Assembly (NCBI GenBank): GCA_044337705.1
Contig: JBIINB010000208.1
Coordinates: forward strand, 1-6,185
Direction: 5' to 3'
DNA length: 6,185 bases
DNA from: JBEISR01 sp044337705
GTDB lineage: Bacteria; Planctomycetota; Planctomycetia; Pirellulales; Pirellulaceae
Under the pieces are notes generated by a model, which saw only the letters and a list, made by a program, of their open reading frames with translations, did no database searches and was not told the origin of the DNA. The stretch's first letter is position 1; every line of letters starts with the position of its first letter. Shown here one piece after another: positions 1 through 5,208 of this stretch. The position numbers were made by a program, and so were the translations under genes.

Positions 1-69
1 GGTGGCTACGTGGAGGAGGAGGTTTTGCATCGGAACGATCACTTGGTAGCCCCGGCTCTTGGTAGCCAT
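1..69 (-). CDS. Possible 5' end of a minus-strand gene, cut by the window edge
   Basis: Reading the minus strand, an ATG at 69-67 opens 23 codons that run off the left edge without a stop (MATKSRGYQVIVPMQNLLL and onward). Third codon positions are mostly G or C, as in the real genes here. Another minus frame is also open through the whole 1-127 stretch, with residues such as RCYILEQTIHHLAIDGY, and could equally be the coding one. No convincing ribosome binding site stands close to the ATG. The position just downstream of the four-segment membrane gene would fit a co-transcribed neighbour. No family is recognised, and the stretch is too short to decide. Confidence 0.22.
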   Translation of the reverse strand, partial: MATKSRGYQVIVPMQNLLLHVAT

Positions 70-127
70 CAATCGCCAGATGGTGGATGGTTTGCTCCAA
101 GATGTAACACCGTTGCTGTGTCTTGTT

Positions 128-625
128 TCATATCGTGCCCTCCGAAGGGGGCTCGTCCTGACCTTGTGGAAGGCTTGCGCGCGTGCGGCCAAGGTGAGCG
201 ATCAGGCTAGTGCACCAAAGCGCCGTGACAGTCCACAGCAGCATGCGGTGCGCGTTGTAAAAGTCGATCGCTTCCCACAACCCATCGCCTCGCCAAAGCT
301 GGTCCACCCAGAGACTTTGTGCGGTCACGATGCCTTGCAGAGCGGCCAGCAGGATGGCTATCGATCTTGGTGTGGCGGGGTTGCGAACCAGGAGCGGAAG
401 GAGGTTGGCCAGCAGTCCGATTCCGTTCAGGTAGGGAAGCACCTGCGCTGTCACGCTCCCTTGAGTCTCACTTCCCAGAACACGGCCTCCCAGAGGCACC
501 ACCACGCCGATATAGAACGTCAAGCCACCAAACCACAAGGGCCAGAGGAATCGGTCGAGCCATTGGAGGAGGCGGTCCTGAGAGGATGGCGTGAGCCATC
601 GGAGGAAAGAGGGGTCACTGGTCAC
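128..625 (-). CDS. Small four-segment integral membrane protein of unknown function
   Basis: This encodes a predicted 165-residue inner-membrane protein. Four hydrophobic stretches are visible, at roughly residues 24-46 (FLWPLWFGGLTFYIGVVVPLG), 59-80, 87-107 and 125-145. A conserved-looking FYNAHRMLLW stretch leads into the last one, and a polar tail ends the protein. The size and the FGGLTF-type first helix recall DUF4149/TMEM205-like small membrane proteins, but I cannot confirm that family. The frame stays open back to 889, overlapping tdh. I chose the GTG at 625-623 because an AGGGAG site lies five bases upstream and because the sequence before it does not read like protein. The gene is divergent from tdh with a 254-base gap. 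No catalytic motif is seen, so function is unknown. Confidence 0.72.
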   Translation of the reverse strand: MTSDPSFLRWLTPSSQDRLLQWLDRFLWPLWFGGLTFYIGVVVPLGGRVLGSETQGSVTAQVLPYLNGIGLLANLLPLLVRNPATPRSIAILLAALQGIVTAQSLWVDQLWRGDGLWEAIDFYNAHRMLLWTVTALWCTSLIAHLGRTRASLPQGQDEPPSEGTI

Positions 626-630
626 GTTGG

Positions 631-636
631 CTCCCT
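631..636 (-). promoter_or_regulatory. Ribosome binding site that sets the GTG start of the membrane gene
   Basis: On the minus strand this reads AGGGAG, a near-ideal Shine-Dalgarno core, followed by a five-base spacer (CCAAC) and GTG at 625-623. It supports a 165-residue protein rather than the longest open frame of 253 residues. Confidence 0.6.
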
Positions 637-715
637 GGAAGACGGCTTGCGTGGCTTGGGGCGAGCCAATCAGGTGGAGGGCTTTGCGAATCCGGAATGA
701 GGGCCGATTGGCCCC

Positions 716-745
716 CTGAGCCGGAGAGAAGGGATTCACTATAAT
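716..745 (+). promoter_or_regulatory. Candidate sigma-70-type promoter for tdh-kbl
   Basis: A perfect TATAAT at 740-745 is the only consensus -10 box in the gap. The best -35 partner with an 18-base spacer is CTGAGC at 716-721, which matches TTGACA at only three positions. Transcription starting near 752 would give a leader of about 130 bases before the tdh ATG. The weak -35 suggests either activator dependence or a chance match. Confidence 0.33.
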
Positions 746-867
746 CGAGCCGATCGTCGACGAAAGCGAACCATCGTGCCAGGCAGCCTGCGCAAGGTGA
801 GCCGATTGCAATAGGCAAGCCGGGACGATGGTGTGGTCGATGCGAAGCAACCAGAAGATTCTTCCCC

Positions 868-873
868 AAAGGA
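868..873 (+). promoter_or_regulatory. Ribosome binding site of tdh
   Basis: AAAGGA lies six bases before the ATG at 880. A second in-frame ATG at 889 would give an N-terminus closer in length to the E. coli enzyme but would sit 15 bases from this site, so the start at 880 is preferred. Confidence 0.6.
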
Positions 874-879
874 TGCACG

Positions 880-1926
880 ATGAAGACAATGGCCGCTTTG
901 GTCAAGCGGGAGTCGAAGCCTGGTCTGTGGCTGGAAGAGGTTCCGGTGCCGGAGATCGGAATCAACGACGTGCTGATTCGGGTCGATAGGACGGGGATTT
1001 GCGGCACCGATCTGCATATCTATAAGTGGGATGCGTGGGCCAAGAAGACAATCCCCGTGCCGATGGTGGTGGGGCATGAGTTCGTCGGTGAGGTGGTGGA
1101 AGTGGGGGCCAATGTCCACGACTTCTTTCCTGGAGAGATTGTGTCGGGCGAGGGGCATGTGGTATGCGGGCGATGCCGTAACTGTCTGGCAGGGCGTCGC
1201 CATCTGTGCAAGGCGACCGAAGGGGTCGGGGTCAATCGTCCAGGGGCTTTTGCCGAGTACATCGCCCTTCCGATGAGCAACGTCTGGCATCACCATCCGA
1301 AGATCGACTTGGATGTTGCGTCGATTTTTGATCCCTTCGGCAACGCGGTCCATACGGCGCTTCGCTTCGATTGCCTGGGTGAAGATGTTTTGATCACCGG
1401 TGCCGGACCGATCGGCGTCATGGCGGCAGCGGTGGTCAGGCACGCTGGGGCAAGGCATGTGGTGGTAACGGATGTCAATCCGATCCGACTGGAACTGGCC
1501 AGAAGGATGGGGGCAACCGTCGCGCTCGACGTATCAGGTTCCAAGACGCTCCAGGATCTGCAGGAGGAACTGGGGATGAAGGAGGGGTTTGATGTCGGGC
1601 TGGAAATGTCCGGTTCCCCCGCCGCGTTCCAGTCCCTGCTGCAGAATATGTGTCATGGCGGGAAAATCGCCATGCTGGGGATTCCCGCCGAACCTTTCGC
1701 CATCGACTGGAATGTGGTCGTATTCAATATGTTGACCATTCAAGGGATTTACGGTCGAGAGATGTATGAGACGTGGTACAAGATGTCGGTGATGCTGGAA
1801 AGCGGACTGGATATCCGGCCAGTGATCACCCATCGATACCACTACACCGACTTCGAAAAGGGGTTCGAGGTGATGACGCAAGGTGCCTCGGGCAAGGTGA
1901 TTCTCTATTGGCGAGGCCATCCATGA
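880..1926 (+). CDS. tdh: L-threonine 3-dehydrogenase (zinc, NAD-dependent)
   Basis: This cytoplasmic enzyme oxidises L-threonine to 2-amino-3-ketobutyrate with NAD+, the first step of threonine conversion to glycine. The 348-residue protein is a full-length medium-chain alcohol dehydrogenase type. The catalytic zinc region is clear: C41 in GICGTDLHIY, and H66-E67 in VVGHEFVGEVV. The structural zinc cysteines are C96, C99, C102 and C110. The family signatures VGVNRPGAFAEY (from about 116) and IFDPFGNAVHTAL (from about 149) are present. The Rossmann motif GAGPIG is at 174-179, and the acidic D198 that selects NAD is in VTDVN. The C-terminal part matches threonine dehydrogenase from GFDVGLEMSG and IAMLGIP through YGREMYETWYKM to SGKVILYW. 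Its stop overlaps the kbl start in an ATGA, so the two are almost certainly one transcript and translationally coupled. Identity is secure; no defects are seen. Confidence 0.97.
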   Translation: MKTMAALVKRESKPGLWLEEVPVPEIGINDVLIRVDRTGICGTDLHIYKWDAWAKKTIPVPMVVGHEFVGEVVEVGANVHDFFPGEIVSGEGHVVCGRCRNCLAGRRHLCKATEGVGVNRPGAFAEYIALPMSNVWHHHPKIDLDVASIFDPFGNAVHTALRFDCLGEDVLITGAGPIGVMAAAVVRHAGARHVVVTDVNPIRLELARRMGATVALDVSGSKTLQDLQEELGMKEGFDVGLEMSGSPAAFQSLLQNMCHGGKIAMLGIPAEPFAIDWNVVVFNMLTIQGIYGREMYETWYKMSVMLESGLDIRPVITHRYHYTDFEKGFEVMTQGASGKVILYWRGHP

Positions 1927-3125
1927 ACGACCGTTGGCTGGAGCATCTGGAGTCTCAGTGCGAGGCGATGCGGCAGGCAGGGACCTACAAGCGGGAGCGG
2001 GTCATCGATTCGCCCCAGGGGGCGAGGATCCGATTGCCGGATGGTCGCACCGTTAGGAATTTCTGCGCCAACAACTACCTTGGACTGGCCAGCCACCCCC
2101 GCATCCTGAAGGCCGCCAGCGACTCCCTGGAGCGTTGGGGCTATGGCTGCGCGTCGGTCCGTTTCATCTGCGGGACGCAGGGGATCCACAAACAGCTGGA
2201 AGATGCGATCAGCCAGTTCCTCGGATTGGAGGATACGATCCTCTACAACTCGTGCTGGGACGCCAACGGCGGGCTCTTCGAGACGGTGCTGGGTCCCGAA
2301 GATGCGATTTTGTCGGATGAGCTGAATCATGCCAGCATCATCGACGGAATCCGGCTGTGCAAAGCACAGCGATTCCGATACCGAAACAACGACATGGCTG
2401 ACCTCAAGGCGCAGTTGGAACAGACCAAGTCGGCTCGCTTTCGTCTGATCGCCACCGACGGAGTCTTTTCGATGGATGGCTACATCGCCAATCTGCCGGA
2501 GATCTGCGATCTGGCGGATCGATACGATGCCATGGTGATGGTCGATGATTCGCATGCGGTCGGATTCATGGGGGCCCATGGCCGGGGGACGCACGAGCTG
2601 TGTGGGGTGGTCGATCGGATCGATATCCTGACCGGCACTTTGGGAAAGGCGCTGGGCGGAGCCAGTGGCGGCTACACCAGCGGACCACGGCAATTGGTCG
2701 ATCTGCTGCGACAGAAATCGCGTACCTACCTCTTCTCCAACACAGTCGCTCCCCCGGTGGCGGCGGGAGCTTTGGAGGCGCTGCGGATGCTGCAGGAATC
2801 GACCCAGCTGCGGGATCGCCTGGAAAACAACACGAAATACTTCCGGCAGGGGATGCAGCAGCGAGGGTTTTCGATTCTGGAGGGAACCCATCCGATCACC
2901 CCCGTCATGCTGGGCGACGCGGCGCTGGCGGGCCGTTATGCGGAGAAGATGCTGGAGCTGGGGATTTATGTCATCGGTTTTTCCTATCCGGTGGTTCCCA
3001 ATGGCAAGGCGAGAATCCGGACGCAGATTTCTGCGCTCCATACCCAGGAGGATCTCGACGCTGCAATGGACGCCTTCACGGCGACTCGCGAAACGCTTGG
3101 CGGCGGCAGAGCCGGCAGCTCCTAG
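1923..3125 (+). CDS. kbl: 2-amino-3-ketobutyrate CoA ligase (glycine C-acetyltransferase)
   Basis: This PLP-dependent enzyme cleaves 2-amino-3-ketobutyrate with CoA to glycine and acetyl-CoA, consuming the unstable product of the preceding tdh. The 400-residue length is normal for the alpha-oxoamine synthase family. Visible landmarks are NFCANNYLGLASHP (46-59), the cofactor-site segment NSCWDANGGLFE (109-120), H136 in LNHASIIDG, ATDGVFSMDG (177-186), VDDSHAVGF with D208 and H211, and the PLP lysine K242 in TGTLGKALGGASGGY. The C-terminal ARIRTQISALHT is typical of the family. The frame is open upstream inside tdh, but the ATG at 1923 follows GAGG (1913-1916) with a six-base spacer and gives the standard N-terminus. 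W112 stands where the E. coli enzyme, as I recall it, has Phe. Gene order is tdh-kbl, the reverse of E. coli kbl-tdh. Confidence 0.97.
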   Translation: MNDRWLEHLESQCEAMRQAGTYKRERVIDSPQGARIRLPDGRTVRNFCANNYLGLASHPRILKAASDSLERWGYGCASVRFICGTQGIHKQLEDAISQFLGLEDTILYNSCWDANGGLFETVLGPEDAILSDELNHASIIDGIRLCKAQRFRYRNNDMADLKAQLEQTKSARFRLIATDGVFSMDGYIANLPEICDLADRYDAMVMVDDSHAVGFMGAHGRGTHELCGVVDRIDILTGTLGKALGGASGGYTSGPRQLVDLLRQKSRTYLFSNTVAPPVAAGALEALRMLQESTQLRDRLENNTKYFRQGMQQRGFSILEGTHPITPVMLGDAALAGRYAEKMLELGIYVIGFSYPVVPNGKARIRTQISALHTQEDLDAAMDAFTATRETLGGGRAGSS

Positions 3126-3442
3126 CATCAGCAAAGGGGAAAACGCACCCCTCAGGGGCAAGGATTCTCCTTTTCTGCTTCTCCAAGTCCACCTCCGGTG
3201 CCGATACTTCTGGGAGTTCCCTTCTCGAATCACCTTGGCGGCGCATCGCTCCCGGTGAAGAATCGGTGAAGGAGCTGGACGGTCGCATCCGACCGATCGA
3301 CGATCAGGATCTAGGCGACAGGGCTGGGAGGTTGAGCTGGGCGCCTGAGCTGGACGCTAGGGGATAGGCGCTGGTTATTCTTCACCGATTATTCTGCACG
3401 GTTTTACTCTGCACGAGCCGAACAGTTTCCGGGCGAGCGAAG
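3126..3442. other. 317-base gap without a credible gene; repeats and possible terminator
   Basis: No open frame here has a protein-like sequence or a supported start. The first part, just after kbl, has G- and C-runs that can pair (GGGG at 3136-3139, CCCC at 3148-3151, GGGG at 3155-3158), then AAGGA-TTC-TCCTT followed by TTCT (about 3160-3175). A weak kbl terminator is possible there. The second half carries the inverted repeats described under the candidate structured RNA, plus direct repeats: GAGCTGG at 3272, 3334 and 3347 (the first and third extend to GAGCTGGACG), and TCTGCACG at 3393-3400 and 3408-3415. The promoter for the TPR gene should lie here, but no good -10/-35 pair was recognised. 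Confidence 0.5.
3253..3387 (+). ncRNA. Candidate branched structured RNA or 5' leader element
   Basis: The ends form a perfect 11-base inverted repeat, CGGTGAAGAAT at 3253-3263 with ATTCTTCACCG at 3377-3387. The enclosed sequence holds two further perfect hairpins: CGGTCG-CATC-CGACCG at 3280-3295, and GCGCCT at 3341-3346 with AGGCGC at 3366-3371. The left arm is partly duplicated: AATCGGTGAAG at 3261-3271 can pair with CTTCACCGATT at 3380-3390, so two alternative closing stems compete for the right arm. That arrangement would suit a switching leader, and the TPR start lies 55 bases downstream. No known RNA family was recognised. The strand is assumed from the downstream gene. This is inference from pairing alone. 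Confidence 0.25.
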
Positions 3443-5128
3443 ATGGTCAATTCAACCGACGATGCGAAAAGGGGGGAGGCTGTCACGGGCGCGGAGGCAG
3501 TCACCGCAAATCCCTGGGCTCTTCTCTGGACCAGTCCAGGGGAGGCGATCGGTCAATTCTGGCAGGCTTTCTACCTGTGGCGAACCAGTCGACCCTGGAT
3601 TCGGCTCAAGTGGATGGTACCGCTGATCCTATTGCTGCTGGTTTGTGTCGGGATGGTCGCCTGGGGAGCTCTCCGGCCCAAACGCACCCTCTTGGAGCGG
3701 TACGTGGAGCAGGCCGAGTCGGTGGCGTCGATGAAAGAGTGGATGAAGAAGGCGGGAGCCGCCAGCCCCGGGGATGCCTCGGGAGCCAGCGGCCAACTTT
3801 CGGCCCCTCCAGGGCTCGATCAGGAGTTCACTCCCGAGCAGATCGCAAAGGCGGAGCTACTGTATCAGCGGGTCCTGCAGATGGACCCCAGTCATCCATC
3901 GGCGAACTTTTTTATCGCCCTTCGCAGCGTGGCCAATGGCGATTTGGCCCGCGCGCGGTTGATCATGAGTCGCCTGGCGTCTGCGTCGGGCGGCGACTTC
4001 GCCCCCGCTCACGCCTGGATGGCCGGCGAATATCTGAACGATTTTCGAAATGGCAATGCGGCTGCTAGGTTGAAATTCGCCGAGCATGCGAAGGCGGCTT
4101 CCCAGTGGGACTTGGTCAGCCCCGAATTGCTGCTGGTCTACAGCCAGTACCTGGAGCAGACTGGGGAGCCGAAGGAGGCGTTGGCGCTGATCAAGAAAGC
4201 GGCTCAGCGCGACCCGCGTCTTCATCTGGCAACTGCCGAATTGGCGATCCGAAGTGGCATGCAGGAGGAGGCGAGGCAGGCTGCTGAAAGGTTGCTGTTG
4301 CGATTTCAGGATCGCCTGGGGACGGCGCAGGAGCTTCCTCAGGATCGGCTCCTGGTTACGCAGGCTCACATGCTTCTGGAGCATCTTCAGCAGGCGATCG
4401 ACGTGCTGCAGCAGGGTTTGGCTTCCAAGCCCGATCAACCGCAGTGGCGCAGGGCTCTTTCCGATATCCATCGCTTGCGATACCGCAAGTCGATTCCTGA
4501 GGTAGCTTGGAAAAGCCCCGCTGATCCGAAGGAGTTTCCCGAGCCGATAGCGATTGGAGATCTAGGAGCGCTCGAGGAAGCCGCTCGGATCGATCCAGAC
4601 AATCCGTCGATCGGCGACGAGTTGGCTCAGCGGATTTTCCAGCGCTGGGCGCTCTCCCCTGCCCTGGAGCAGACACTGACCCAGCAACTGGAGCAAGACA
4701 AGATCTCTCCGGGGGCATTGCTGGTTCTAGCCAATCGCGCCTACCGGCAGGGGGATATCGATCAGGCGATTGTTCACTGGGAGCATTGCCTAAAGATTGA
4801 ACCCAAAACGACCCTGGCGATCAACAATCTTTCGGTGGCGATCAGTCGTAAGGATCCGGCTCAGGCCGATCGGGCAATCGTTCTGATCGACGAGGCGATT
4901 GAGCAGGCGGGGGCCAGCGCTGAGTTGCTGGATAGTCGAGGCACCATTCTGCAGATTGCCGGCAGGCACAATGAAGCGATCGGTAGTTTGGAGAAAGCGC
5001 TCGCGATCTCGCCGGAACGAGACAATACGCGTCGGAAGCTGATTGAATCTTACCGGGCACAGGGGCTGGAGAGCCTTGCGAAAGCCCAGGAAGCGCTACT
5101 GGTATCCGGCGCCAAAGCCCCCCGATGA
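3443..5128 (+). CDS. Membrane-anchored TPR repeat protein
   Basis: The 561-residue protein has a hydrophilic N-terminal region of about 55 residues, one strong membrane segment at about 57-76 (MVPLILLLLVCVGMVAWGAL) and a long helical domain. There is no cleavable signal peptide. TPR-like helix pairs are visible at about 134-180 (AKAELLYQRVLQMDPSHPSA), 226-258 (SPELLLVYSQYLEQTGEPKEA), 299-332, 423-465 (GALLVLANRAYRQGDIDQAI) and 492-527 (AELLDSRGTILQIAGRHNEAI, LEKALAISPE), ending in a further helix. A Gly/Ala/Ser/Pro-rich linker at about 104-124 joins anchor and repeats. TPR domains bind other proteins, but no enzyme domain is present and the partner is unknown. Positive charge flanks both sides of the membrane segment, so topology is unclear. 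The ATG at 3443 has only a weak ribosome binding site (GGGCGAG, 3431-3437). The stop codon lies inside a perfect palindrome. Confidence 0.85.
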   Translation: MVNSTDDAKRGEAVTGAEAVTANPWALLWTSPGEAIGQFWQAFYLWRTSRPWIRLKWMVPLILLLLVCVGMVAWGALRPKRTLLERYVEQAESVASMKEWMKKAGAASPGDASGASGQLSAPPGLDQEFTPEQIAKAELLYQRVLQMDPSHPSANFFIALRSVANGDLARARLIMSRLASASGGDFAPAHAWMAGEYLNDFRNGNAAARLKFAEHAKAASQWDLVSPELLLVYSQYLEQTGEPKEALALIKKAAQRDPRLHLATAELAIRSGMQEEARQAAERLLLRFQDRLGTAQELPQDRLLVTQAHMLLEHLQQAIDVLQQGLASKPDQPQWRRALSDIHRLRYRKSIPEVAWKSPADPKEFPEPIAIGDLGALEEAARIDPDNPSIGDELAQRIFQRWALSPALEQTLTQQLEQDKISPGALLVLANRAYRQGDIDQAIVHWEHCLKIEPKTTLAINNLSVAISRKDPAQADRAIVLIDEAIEQAGASAELLDSRGTILQIAGRHNEAIGSLEKALAISPERDNTRRKLIESYRAQGLESLAKAQEALLVSGAKAPR

Positions 5129-5185
5129 AAAAGGTGTCAGGACTCTTTTCCCGGTTCCGGGAAAAGAGTCCTGACACCTTTTTCA
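5126..5185. repeat. Perfect 60-base palindrome, REP-like and possibly a bidirectional terminator
   Basis: The left arm, 5126-5154, and right arm, 5157-5185, are exact reverse complements of 29 bases each, separated by TT. Each arm contains GGTGTCAGGACTCTTTTCCC or its complement. The A-run on the left pairs with the T-run CCTTTTTC on the right, the form of a bidirectional intrinsic terminator. The first three bases are the TGA stop of the TPR gene. Similar GTGTCAGGA palindromes recur in planctomycete and other genomes, often as REP-type elements moved by Y1 tyrosine transposases (from memory, not searched). No transposase is in this window, so it would be a non-autonomous copy. As RNA it would form an extremely stable hairpin that could end or protect the TPR transcript. 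Confidence 0.9.
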
Positions 5186-5197
5186 ATCCAACTATAC

Positions 5198-5203
5198 AAG
5201 GTG
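5198..5203 (+). promoter_or_regulatory. Ribosome binding site that sets the GTG start of the WG-repeat gene
   Basis: AAGGTG lies five bases before GTG at 5209-5211. It decides the start against the in-frame ATG at 5125, which lies in the palindrome boundary and has no comparable site, and it places a signal peptide exactly at the N-terminus. Confidence 0.6.
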
Positions 5204-5208
5204 ATCGT

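Larger units (their letters stand above)
626..879. promoter_or_regulatory. Divergent intergenic control region between the membrane gene and tdh
   Basis: This 254-base gap separates two divergent genes and should hold both promoters. The clearest element is TATAAT at 740-745 on the plus strand. On the minus strand the same bases give TATAGT (743-738), so the box could serve either gene. Downstream are a 10-base perfect palindrome, TCGTCGACGA at 754-763, and an imperfect 11-base inverted repeat, ACCATCGTGCC at 770-780 with GGGACGATGGT at 822-832 (one mismatch). Either could be an operator, but no regulator can be named. A short GAAGA-T-TCTTC mirror lies at 854-864, just before the tdh ribosome binding site. 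Confidence 0.45.

Noticed and set aside
42..67. Direct repeat CTTGGTAGCC at 42-51 and 58-67
   Set aside because: Only two 10-base copies with a 16-base offset, with no flanking structure. The chance of such a pair is not small, and it may lie within a coding region on the minus strand.
59..700. Plus-strand open frame of 213 codons opposite the membrane gene
   Set aside because: It is antisense to a gene with clear membrane helices and a good ribosome binding site. Its protein is rich in Gln, Arg, His and Glu with no domain-like pattern, as expected of a shadow frame in GC-rich DNA.
1773..1922. 50-codon N-terminal extension of kbl inside tdh
   Set aside because: The extension overlaps tdh coding sequence. 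The ATG at 1923 has GAGG at correct spacing and gives the standard ligase length of about 400 residues.
1905..3233. Minus-strand open frame of 442 codons opposite kbl
   Set aside because: Long, but wholly antisense to an unmistakable kbl. The translation is Arg-, Gln- and His-rich and low in structure, so it is a codon-usage shadow.
3076..3288. Minus-strand open frame of 70 codons across the kbl end and the gap
   Set aside because: Part is antisense to kbl, no ribosome binding site supports the start, and no recognisable motif is present.
2600..3367. Plus-strand open frame of 255 codons overlapping the kbl end and the following gap
   Set aside because: Most of it is a shifted frame of kbl, and the part in the gap has no start signal and no protein-like character.
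5126..5185. CRISPR repeat or integrase attachment site
   Set aside because: There is a single copy, no spacer array, no cas or integrase gene and no tRNA nearby. The full palindrome fits a REP or terminator-type element better.
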